Shown one piece after another: positions 13,088-18,881 of a DNA stretch of 18,881 bases (its first letter is position 1; every line of letters starts with the position of its first letter). A model generated the notes under the pieces. It saw only the letters and a program-made list of their open reading frames with translations, was not told the DNA's origin and did no database searches. The stretch is from DATMNI01 sp035570275 (GTDB lineage: Bacteria; Acidobacteriota; Terriglobia; Bryobacterales; Bryobacteraceae). The stretch is taken from positions 1 to 18,881 of the forward strand of contig DATMNI010000409.1 of the NCBI GenBank assembly GCA_035570275.1, read 5' to 3'. The translations under genes and the position numbers were made by a program.

Positions 13088-14188
13088 ATGAACCCCGCAT
13101 TCATGCGCGAAGCGCTGGATCTGGCGCGAAAGGGACGGGCGCTGGCCACTCCCAACCCCATGGTCGGCGCCGTGCTGGAACGCGATGGCCGCGTGGTGGG
13201 CCGCGGCTTCCACACCTACGCCGGCCTGCACCATGCCGAAATCATCGCGCTGGCGGAGGCGGGCGCCGCGGCGCGCGGGGCCACGCTCTATCTGAATCTG
13301 GAACCCTGCTCGCACCAGGGCCGCACGCCGCCGTGCGTGAATGCCCTGATTGAAGCCGGCGTGGCGCGCGTGGTGGCTCCGATTCAGGACCCCAATCCGC
13401 TGGTGGCGGGCGACGGTTTCCGCCAACTGCGGGCGGCCGGCATCGAGGTGGAAATAGTCCCCGATTTCGCCGCCGAAGCCGGGAAACTCAACGAACCGTT
13501 CCTGCACTTCATGCGTACCGGCCGGCCGCTGGTCACGCTCAAGACGGCGATCACCCTGGATGGCAAGATCTCCGCGCCCGACGACAACCGCGGCTGGATC
13601 ACCAGCGAGCGCGCCCGCGCCCACGTGCAGGAATTGCGGCACGATCACGACGCGATCCTCACCGGCATTGGCACCTTGCTGGCCGACGATTGCCTGCTGA
13701 GCGACCGCAGCGGTCTGCCGCGCTGCCGGCCGCTCCTGCGCATTGTGATGGATTCGCAACTGCGCATCCCGCTCGAATCCAAGATGGCCCGCAGCGCCGC
13801 CGGCGACCTGTTGGTGGTGACCACTTCGGCATCTTCCACTGCGCGGCGCAGCGTGCTCGAAGCCCGCGGCATCCAGGTGTTGGTTTTCGACGGACCGGGC
13901 GGCCGCTCCGATCTTCGCAGCCTGGTCAACTGGCTGGGCGCGCAACGGTACCTCTCCCTCATGATCGAAGCCGGCAGCAAGCTGAATTGGACGGCGCTTG
14001 AAATCGGCGTGGTGGATCGCATCTTTTTCTATTACGGCCCCAAGATCCTGGGCGGGCTGGAGGCGTTGCCGCTGGCCGGCGGCATTGGCCGGCGCCGCCG
14101 GGTGGACGCCATCCGCATCAAGAACGTGACCGTCCACCCCATACCGCCCGACGAATTCGCCGTGGAAGGGTACGTGGAGAAAGGATAA
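13088..14188 (+). CDS. ribD: bifunctional riboflavin deaminase/reductase RibD
   Basis: A 366-residue bifunctional enzyme for the second and third steps of riboflavin synthesis. The N-terminal deaminase (1-145) has the zinc motif HAE (H49-E51) and EPCSHQGRTPPC (C74, C83). The C-terminal NADPH-dependent reductase starts near residue 150 with RPLVTLKTAITLDGKIS and continues with GWITSERARAHVQELRH, GIGTLLADD and the late EAGSKLNW. ATG 13088 gives the usual N-terminus NPAFMREALDLARKGR; the in-frame ATG 13046 in the last repeat unit would add 14 residues (NCPGAHEEARSGK...) of no family relevance. AGGAGG at 13067-13072 is 14-15 nt from the chosen start, slightly far. ribE follows after 4 nt. Confidence 0.94.
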   Translation: MNPAFMREALDLARKGRALATPNPMVGAVLERDGRVVGRGFHTYAGLHHAEIIALAEAGAAARGATLYLNLEPCSHQGRTPPCVNALIEAGVARVVAPIQDPNPLVAGDGFRQLRAAGIEVEIVPDFAAEAGKLNEPFLHFMRTGRPLVTLKTAITLDGKISAPDDNRGWITSERARAHVQELRHDHDAILTGIGTLLADDCLLSDRSGLPRCRPLLRIVMDSQLRIPLESKMARSAAGDLLVVTTSASSTARRSVLEARGIQVLVFDGPGGRSDLRSLVNWLGAQRYLSLMIEAGSKLNWTALEIGVVDRIFFYYGPKILGGLEALPLAGGIGRRRRVDAIRIKNVTVHPIPPDEFAVEGYVEKG

Positions 14189-14192
14189 GTGG

Positions 14193-14834
14193 ATGTTCAC
14201 CGGGATCATTGAAGAACTGGGCGCGGTGGAAGCGTTCCAGCCCCAGCCGGCGGGCGCGCGCCTGAAGGTACGGGCGTCCACCGTGATGGCGGACACGGCC
14301 GCCGGCGCCAGCATCGCCGTCAACGGCGTGTGCCTGACCGCGATAGACCCGCGCCCGGATGGATTTTCGGCCGACCTGGCGCCGGAGACCCTGCGGCGCA
14401 GCAACCTGGGCGCGCTGCGGCCCGGTTCGCGTGTGAATCTGGAGCGTCCGCTTTCGCCCTCCGGCCGCCTGAGCGGCCACATCGTACAAGGCCACGTGGA
14501 TGGCACCGGCGAGTTCCTGTCGCTCGAAGCCTTGGGAGCCGATAACTGGTGGCTGCGCATCCGCGTCCCGGCCGAACTGGACCCGTTCCTGGTTTTCAAG
14601 GGCTCCATCGCCATCGATGGCATCAGCCTCACCATCGCGGCGCTGGAAGCCGATGTGCTTTCGGTGACGATCATTCCCCACACCTATCGCCACACCACCC
14701 TGGGCGGTTACCGCGCCGGAGCGCGCCTGAACCTGGAGTGCGACGTTCTGGCCAAACACGTGGAAAAGCTGCTCCGGAAGCTCGATCTCAAAACGCCGCT
14801 GACGGTGGAAAAGCTGCGCGAAAACGGCTACTGA
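14193..14834 (+). CDS. ribE: riboflavin synthase alpha chain RibE
   Basis: A 213-residue riboflavin synthase, which dismutates two 6,7-dimethyl-8-ribityllumazine molecules to riboflavin. The sequence shows the two homologous lumazine-binding barrels: repeat 1 from MFTGIIEELG with SIAVNGVCLT, repeat 2 from GHIVQGHVDGTG with SIAIDGISLT. It ends in the short trimerising helix HVEKLLRKL. Length is normal. The gene starts 4 nt after ribD with AAGGAT nearby and is cotranscribed with it. No FMN riboswitch is visible upstream of ribD or ribE in this window. Confidence 0.95.
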   Translation: MFTGIIEELGAVEAFQPQPAGARLKVRASTVMADTAAGASIAVNGVCLTAIDPRPDGFSADLAPETLRRSNLGALRPGSRVNLERPLSPSGRLSGHIVQGHVDGTGEFLSLEALGADNWWLRIRVPAELDPFLVFKGSIAIDGISLTIAALEADVLSVTIIPHTYRHTTLGGYRAGARLNLECDVLAKHVEKLLRKLDLKTPLTVEKLRENGY

Positions 14835-14845
14835 CGGGCAGCGGG

Positions 14846-14869
14846 CCTGATACGATTACCTGATACGAT
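14846..14869 (+). promoter_or_regulatory. paired 11-mers, candidate toxin-antitoxin operator
   Basis: CCTGATACGAT is repeated exactly at 14846-14856 and 14859-14869 (13-bp period), 19 nt upstream of the antitoxin start. Toxin-antitoxin loci are commonly self-repressed, and repeated boxes at this position fit an operator. Not tested against any known site. Confidence 0.45.
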
Positions 14870-14887
14870 CAATGGTGAGGAACCGTC

Positions 14888-15178
14888 TTGCAATCCGTCA
14901 ACGCTATCTACAAGGCGAGTGATCTTTCACCCGAATATCGGCGAGTTGTCGAAGCCTTACTTGGCCGAGGTTTGGACGAAAACGAGAATGTCAGCGTTCG
15001 GGCTTTCAGCGGCAACATCATCAAGCCAGCCCCGACGGGAAAGGTCCGTGACGAGGCATTCGTTCGTCTGCGCGCCCGCATTGACGAGACCGCCCAACGT
15101 GCCGAAGGGGTGCCGGAGGAAGAGATCGACGCCGCCATCGACGAAGCGGCCGACTATGTTCGACACCACCGGGGATGA
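14888..15178 (+). CDS. antitoxin-like protein partnered with a PIN toxin
   Basis: A 96-residue, charged, largely helical protein with the segment VSVRAFSGNIIKPAPTGKVRD and the acidic C-terminus EEEIDAAIDEAADYVRHHR. I do not recognise a named antitoxin family. The role is inferred from position: its TGA overlaps the ATG of a PIN-domain gene (ATGA), the standard antitoxin-first layout. The start is TTG 14888 with GGTGAGG at good spacing; a nearby ATG (14872) is in another frame. A decayed second copy lies at 17425-17624, showing that the family is duplicated here. Confidence 0.7.
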   Translation: MQSVNAIYKASDLSPEYRRVVEALLGRGLDENENVSVRAFSGNIIKPAPTGKVRDEAFVRLRARIDETAQRAEGVPEEEIDAAIDEAADYVRHHRG

Positions 15179-15612
15179 GAGTCACGGCGGACACCACGAT
15201 ACTCGTCCGTACCAACGCCAAAGCCACGGGCCCGGCCAGAGAACTCCTCGATACGATTCAGGCGTGTGGCGCAGTGCTGGTGCTGTCGCAGTTTCTCCTC
15301 GATGAGGTCCAGCGGGTATTGAAGTATCCCCGTATGCAGGCGGTTTATGCCCTTAGCGATGCCGAGATCTTGCAGCATATTGAGTATCTGCAATCATTCT
15401 CTGAGTTAGTCGCTCCGGCCGAGGGGCCGCCCGTAGTTCTCAAGGATCCCAATGACGATCCCGTCGTCTATACGGCCGTTGCCCGGGCAGCCGACGTGAT
15501 TTGTACGGTGGATCGGCACTTCTACGAGCCAAAAGTGCAGGAGTTCTGCTACCGCCAAGGCATCCAGATCCTAAGCGATCTCGATCTCCTTCGGGCTCTT
15601 TGGGAGATCTGA
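15175..15612 (+). CDS. PIN-domain toxin (COG1569-like)
   Basis: A 145-residue PIN-domain protein of the 'putative toxin component, PIN family' type, expected to be a Mg2+-dependent RNase. Acidic residues at the expected places are D6 (TADTTIL), E44 (LLDEVQRVL), D94/D95 (DPNDDPV) and D113 (TVDRHF). The usual Asn after the first catalytic Asp (DTN) is Thr8. The conserved ALSDAEI and CRQGIQIL-like tail (CYRQGIQILSDLDLL) are present. The gene overlaps the antitoxin by 4 nt, so translation is probably coupled. All catalytic acids are present, so the toxin looks intact. Confidence 0.85.
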   Translation: MRVTADTTILVRTNAKATGPARELLDTIQACGAVLVLSQFLLDEVQRVLKYPRMQAVYALSDAEILQHIEYLQSFSELVAPAEGPPVVLKDPNDDPVVYTAVARAADVICTVDRHFYEPKVQEFCYRQGIQILSDLDLLRALWEI

Positions 15613-15614
15613 CA

Positions 15615-15743
15615 CTAGAGTCCGCGCCGCCGGTTCCGGCGCGTGAAGTTCCGCGGCTCTTTCCGTCTCGGCTTCGGGGTTTCGTAGATGACATGACACG
15701 TCAGGCGCTCCAATATCGGGACACGCCCGCAGAATCGCCAGCG
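15615..15743 (-). pseudogene. frameshifted relic of the gene at the right window edge
   Basis: 15629-15743 is clearly related to 18625-18735. Both share GCCGGTTCCGGCGCGTGA at one end and ACACGCCCGCA(G/C)(A/G)ATCGCCAGCG at the other. On the minus strand the relic begins in frame as LAILRAC (edge gene: LAIVRAC), then shifts frame and ends RKEPRNFTRRNRRRGL (edge gene: RREPRHITRRNRHRV). Similarity stops at 15743, so most of the gene is gone. It lies directly after the PIN toxin stop. Confidence 0.6.
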
Positions 15744-15820
15744 TTTAGGCAGGCGGGCGAACGGACCGACTTTCCAGGCGGTCCGGCTGAGACCAACAAA
15801 GTCTCGACACTGGCGAATTG

Positions 15821-17350
15821 CTAGTGAGGGCCCCACGCGTTCGTAATCGGGGGGGCATCTATTTTCGTTGACTGGCTACCTGCCCCGTTGTTCACACTAA
15901 GCGAACTGCAATTCTCTTTGACGAACTCCAGCCATGAAATAAACCTTTCCTCGAAATGCCTCTTTGCGGCCTCCTCGGCGTCGCGCACACAATATCTAAG
16001 GTGATCGACGCCGTTTGTCAATTGCCAAAGTCGCCAGTGCGCCTTTGAGCGATTGTAGTATGCCTCGGCCGCATATTGGGAGTCGATGTGACCCGTCGCA
16101 TGCCTAAAGCTGTCCAGTGAATCCTTCAACAACTCAGCGGCCTTTTGTGGATCAGAATCCATGATGCGTACAGCCCATTCTCTCTGAGTAACGCCTAGTC
16201 GTTGCCAGCCTGAGTGATATGAGGGCCTTCCTTTCACTTCCTGGCGGAAGTAGTCAACGGCGGGCTGGAAATGCCCCTCTCGGATTGCCGCCATTGCTTC
16301 GTCCCGACTGGCGACAGTGATCTCCCGAACCGGCTCCGGGATTTCGACTCTATCGTCAGCTATAATCCCCTCCGGCTTCCGGGCATACTCATCCTCGCTC
16401 GGCCGAGGCAGTAGTTTCAGCAGTTCAGGATTTGTCACGCTCGCAACCGCGTTGGCCTCTGCAAGGTAGCGAGTGTACTCCCACCATCCAGCCTCGTTCT
16501 TCAATCGTGTCAAGAGGTATGGACGCATCATCTTGTCAAGAAGCACAAACGGCCTGGCCTCCCAGGTCTCCTGATCGCCCTTCTTTCCCCAAACGAAGCT
16601 TTCATGTTCTAGCGCGTTCCAACCGTCCGGGGTCTTATCAAATCCTGCGCCGCGCAGCAGATGATCCTTATAGGCGAAGCATCCAGTCAGGCAGGACTCT
16701 TCCGATGCCGTCGGTGATTGAACATCGAACAGCCGAAACGTGCATTCCTCGATCTCGCGGGAAACATCTTGGAGTTGATCATAGGGGAAAGGCACATGCG
16801 CAAATCGATTTCTAAACACGTTTATGGCTTGGATCGCTTCTCGGACCGGGACAACCTGTGGCCGTACGCTCGGCGGTACATCACAGGCGCGAGACCACGC
16901 CCTCGCGAGCGGCGCCAGATCAATCCCGTAACCAGCGGGAGTGTCAGCGTCTTTCCCCAAGAACTTCACCAAGGCTCGCAAGAATCGCGTCCCTTCGAGA
17001 TTGGTATTCGCGATGAGTTGGAGGATTTCGATCCACTTGTCCACCGATCCGTCAAGCGCACCTTGTCCCCGCACCAGCGTATCCTCTGCATCGCTCCACG
17101 TAATCCCGTAGCATCGCTCTCTAAGCCGCAGGTATTCGGATTTAGCAATTTCTACGGGGCGAATCGAAGCAATCGCAGCGCCCGCGAGTGTGATGGCGGT
17201 ACATTCCCAAATATGAATAAGTCGCCAAACAAGCTCGTAATAGTCGGCGTTGCACGCTCTACGGCGCTGGTAAACATCGACAGCCTGGTGGATCGACGGC
17301 CAGAGGAGCTGCTGACGTAACGCTCGAAACATGATCGGTTCTTGACCCAT
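15821..17350 (-). CDS. HEPN-like and TPR-containing protein of unknown function
   Basis: A 509-residue soluble protein with no signal peptide. The N-terminal part (about 1-210) is helical and ends with VFRNRFAHVPFPYD. R180-N181-R182-F183-A184-H185 fits the R-x4-H motif of HEPN domains, many of which are RNases in toxin-antitoxin and anti-phage systems; this assignment is by motif only. The middle (215-345) includes SWVWGKKG-like Trp-rich stretches (ESFVWGKKGDQETWEARPFVLLD) that I cannot place. The C-terminal part (about 365-470) looks like tetratricopeptide repeats (AMAAIREGHFQPAVDYFRQ, AAEAYYNRSKAHWRLWQL). Start ATG 17350 or ATG 17332; neither has a strong ribosome site. It looks less GC-rich than the core genes and lies between decayed duplicates, which suggests acquisition or a turnover hotspot. 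Confidence 0.7.
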   Translation of the reverse strand: MGQEPIMFRALRQQLLWPSIHQAVDVYQRRRACNADYYELVWRLIHIWECTAITLAGAAIASIRPVEIAKSEYLRLRERCYGITWSDAEDTLVRGQGALDGSVDKWIEILQLIANTNLEGTRFLRALVKFLGKDADTPAGYGIDLAPLARAWSRACDVPPSVRPQVVPVREAIQAINVFRNRFAHVPFPYDQLQDVSREIEECTFRLFDVQSPTASEESCLTGCFAYKDHLLRGAGFDKTPDGWNALEHESFVWGKKGDQETWEARPFVLLDKMMRPYLLTRLKNEAGWWEYTRYLAEANAVASVTNPELLKLLPRPSEDEYARKPEGIIADDRVEIPEPVREITVASRDEAMAAIREGHFQPAVDYFRQEVKGRPSYHSGWQRLGVTQREWAVRIMDSDPQKAAELLKDSLDSFRHATGHIDSQYAAEAYYNRSKAHWRLWQLTNGVDHLRYCVRDAEEAAKRHFEERFISWLEFVKENCSSLSVNNGAGSQSTKIDAPPITNAWGPH

Positions 17351-17365
17351 AGATATCTCTAGCGC

Positions 17366-17381
17366 TGTATGATACCGTACA
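17366..17381 (-). promoter_or_regulatory. imperfect dyad upstream of the HEPN-like gene
   Basis: TGTATGATACCGTACA is an imperfect palindrome (12 of 16 positions symmetric, outer TGTA/TACA arms perfect), 16-31 nt upstream of ATG 17350. It shares TGATAC with the operator-like repeats of the toxin-antitoxin locus. It may be an operator or the remains of the duplicated locus's control region. Confidence 0.25.
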
Positions 17382-17424
17382 TCACAGACTCCGGTGTGTA
17401 AACTAAATCCTGCGAGCCTGAGTG

Positions 17425-17624
17425 GTCAGCATCCAGGCTTCAGCGGCTACATCATCAATTCTGCTCCGGCCGGAAAGGGGCGGATCGAGGCATTCCGTCG
17501 TTTGTGCGGGCGAATTGACGAGACCGCCAACATGCCGAAAGGGTGCCGGAGGAAGACATCGACGTCGCAATCGATGAAGCTGCCGACCGGGTTCGACACC
17601 ACCGGGAATCAGGCGGACACAACG
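17425..17624 (+). pseudogene. decayed second copy of the antitoxin gene and toxin start
   Basis: The stretch aligns with 14991-15203 of the intact toxin-antitoxin locus. It still encodes FSGYIINSAPAGKG, then EAFRRLCGRIDETAN in one frame and VPEEDIDVAIDEAADRVRHHR in another. At least two single-base deletions are visible (one T before TTCAGCGGC, one C in the GCCCAAC region). The antitoxin stop/toxin start ATGA is lost (GGGAATCAG), and only GCGGACACAACG of the toxin remains. The first 35 or so antitoxin codons are missing. Confidence 0.75.
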
Positions 17625-17655
17625 CAAGCCGGGAGCCGCGCGCACCGGCCGCGAG

Positions 17656-18555
17656 CTACTTCAAACGCGAAAGCTCTACTTCCGCGCCCACGAAGCCCCA
17701 GGTGATCCACACCCGCCCTTTCACGATACGCCGGAAATACTCCTGGGCCTTAGCCGCCTGCTGGTTGTAGAGATGCCAGTTGCCCACGCCGTATGCCACC
17801 GTGTCGAAGCGCAGCTCGGCTTCGGTGTCCGGGGAGTTGGCGGGCGGCTCGGGTGGAAGCGCCTGGTCTTCCGTCATCGTGCCCTGAAAAACTCGCACCA
17901 GCCTGAGATAGAACTCGGTGTGCGCCGCGTCATTTTTCATTTCCGGCGTGATCTCGGCCAGCGCTGCCGCTGCCGGGCCACGTTGCCCTGCGCGGCGCAG
18001 CGATGCATACAGCCAGTTGGTGGAATTGATGCGTTCGTCGGTGTTGGGCGCCAGTTCCACCGCGTGGCGGAAGGCCGCCGCGGCCGGTCCGAACTCGCCC
18101 AGAAAATAGTGCGCCAGTCCGAGATGGTAGTACGCATCCATCCTCTTAGGATTGAGAGCGGCCGCCCGGTCCAGGTCCGCCAGCGCGCGTTTGAACTCGC
18201 GCAGGGGCAATTCCCGATGGCCGCGCTCTGTATAGAGATCGGCACTCTCGGGCGAAACCGCCAGCGCGCGCGTCAAAGTCTCCACCGCTTCCCGGTCCTG
18301 CCACACGGAGACCTGTGCCTGCGCCAGCTTGAGCAGCAAGTCCGCATTCTTCGGATCCGCGGCCAGGTTCTTCTGAGCTGCCGCGACTACGCCCTTTTCA
18401 TCCGGCAGCGAGTAATATTTCGAGCCCATCGCCGAAGTGAATTCAAGCTGCGGCGCAGCAGTAGCGGGTGCCGTCTGCGCATGCATGGCCGGGGCAAGCG
18501 CCATCACCGCGACTGCCATAGCCATGGCCTTCGCAAGCACGCTTCTCATCATCAT
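17656..18555 (-). CDS. exported tetratricopeptide-repeat protein
   Basis: A 299-residue protein with a signal peptide (AMAMAVAVMALAPAMHAQT, cleavage likely after AMHA) and TPR units from about residue 55 to 190. Examples are AAQKNLAADPKNADLLLKLA, AVETLTRALAVSPESADLYT, ALADLDRAAALNPKRMDAYY and AAAFRHAVELAPNTDERINS. A final segment AKAQEYFRRIVKGRVWITWGFVGAEVEL follows a YGVGNWHLYNQQ stretch. TPR proteins of this kind usually serve as periplasmic or outer-membrane-associated scaffolds; no enzyme motif is seen. Three consecutive ATGs (18555, 18552, 18549) are possible starts. A TATAAT hexamer lies just upstream. It is unrelated to the neighbouring decayed loci. Confidence 0.8.
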   Translation of the reverse strand: MMMRSVLAKAMAMAVAVMALAPAMHAQTAPATAAPQLEFTSAMGSKYYSLPDEKGVVAAAQKNLAADPKNADLLLKLAQAQVSVWQDREAVETLTRALAVSPESADLYTERGHRELPLREFKRALADLDRAAALNPKRMDAYYHLGLAHYFLGEFGPAAAAFRHAVELAPNTDERINSTNWLYASLRRAGQRGPAAAALAEITPEMKNDAAHTEFYLRLVRVFQGTMTEDQALPPEPPANSPDTEAELRFDTVAYGVGNWHLYNQQAAKAQEYFRRIVKGRVWITWGFVGAEVELSRLK

Positions 18556-18566
18556 GATCGATGAAG

Positions 18567-18572
18567 ATTATA
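18567..18572 (-). promoter_or_regulatory. TATAAT -10 element before the TPR gene
   Basis: A perfect TATAAT on the minus strand lies 12-17 nt upstream of the first ATG of the TPR gene. No good -35 is found at 16-18 bp, and no ribosome site is seen, so the mRNA would be nearly leaderless. Confidence 0.35.
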
Positions 18573-18613
18573 TCGGAACTGGTGTCTGGGGGGCGCAGCC
18601 GGCCGTGCAACGG

Positions 18614-18881
18614 TTACACCCTGTGCCGGTTCCGGCGCGTGATGTGCCGAGGCTCTCGCCGTTTCGGCGTCACCATCTGATGAATCACTTGTTTTACCGC
18701 TCCGGCCTCCAGACACGCCCGCACGATCGCCAGCGACAGGTCCTCGGGATACAGATCGGATCCGGGCCCGGCACGTTTCCTGAACTGGAGCCGGGCATTC
18801 TCCATGATATCCGGCGAGGTGATCGGAAGGCCGTTGCCGCCGGCCATCCAGTAATCACCGAGAGGTATCGTCCGGGTGGCG
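18614..18881 (-). CDS. C-terminal part of an unidentified protein (5' end outside window)
   Basis: The minus-strand frame is open from the window edge (TIPLGDYWMAGGNGLPITSP, then DIMENARLQFRKRAGPGSDLYPEDLSLAIVRACLEAG) to TAA 18616-18614, ending REPRHITRRNRHRV. I do not recognise the family. The very basic tail could be a nucleic-acid-binding or translocation end. An internal ATG (18847) would give 77 residues, but the frame continues upstream without a stop, so I treat it as a partial gene. The last 111 bp have a frameshifted relic at 15629-15743. Confidence 0.5.
   Translation of the reverse strand, partial: ATRTIPLGDYWMAGGNGLPITSPDIMENARLQFRKRAGPGSDLYPEDLSLAIVRACLEAGAVKQVIHQMVTPKRREPRHITRRNRHRV

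Noticed and set aside
12052..13215. 387-codon minus-strand frame over ftsY
   Set aside because: Shadow of ftsY; repetitive part comes from the tandem array and no family is recognised.
12965..14683. 572-codon open frame on the minus strand over ribD and ribE
   Set aside because: Long frames opposite GC-rich genes are common; the real genes on the + strand have full catalytic motifs.
15623..15643. GC-rich hairpin after the PIN toxin as a terminator
   Set aside because: It lies in the Arg-coding tail of the relic, lacks a T-run and is not conserved in the second copy.

Overview
The window looks like chromosomal DNA of a large-genome, GC-rich Gram-negative bacterium, most likely an Acidobacteriota member near Bryobacterales/Solibacter. 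This is inference from gene style: futalosine-route MqnA, a Tat-exported thiamine-diphosphate (ThDP) enzyme paired with a cytochrome c, a DsbA-like protein with an extra Cys-rich domain, many secreted lineage-specific proteins and many decayed duplicates. No marker in the window settles the taxonomy. Core genes alternate with accessory islands that look less GC-rich (about 140-3110 and 14840-17650).

Left part (1-3206): the tail of an unknown + gene, then a minus-strand operon read from about 2472 down to 180. It holds a 26-codon leader ORF with a Pro-Pro-Pro run, an exported PPC/DUF296 protein, a Tat-type haloacetate-dehalogenase-like hydrolase, and a second PPC protein without a signal peptide. 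The 5' ends of the two PPC genes are nearly identical although their domains have diverged, which suggests a recombination that swapped the leader and removed the export signal. Next come a small excisionase-type HTH gene and tRNA-Leu(GAG).

Core block (3220-6244): secG lies directly upstream of tRNA-Leu(GAG), as in E. coli secG-leuU. Upstream of it is mqnA with a terminator over its stop codon. mqnA is divergent from a YbiT-type ABC-F ATPase with only 32 bp between start codons.

Middle (6245-11582): a repeat-bearing intergenic region (three 13-mers at 16-bp period) leads to a Tat-exported ThDP enzyme tightly followed by a secreted c-type cytochrome, a plausible periplasmic oxidative pair. 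Then come a lipocalin-like secreted protein, an Fpg/Nei-family DNA glycosylase and a Cys-rich/DsbA-like thioredoxin fusion.

Housekeeping block (12040-14834): ftsY, ribD and ribE in one direction. The ftsY-ribD junction is a tandem array of about 20-bp units that begins on the ftsY stop codon and resembles the ribD start.

Right part (14835-18881): a PIN toxin-antitoxin pair, a frameshifted relic of another gene, a 509-residue HEPN-like/TPR protein of unknown function, a decayed second copy of the same toxin-antitoxin locus, an exported TPR protein, and the C-terminal part of a gene cut by the window edge that is the fuller copy of the relic. The HEPN-like gene lies between decayed duplicates, as expected of a turnover hotspot. 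The strongest candidates for undescribed biology are the ThDP-cytochrome pair, the PPC-hydrolase-PPC operon and the HEPN-TPR protein.
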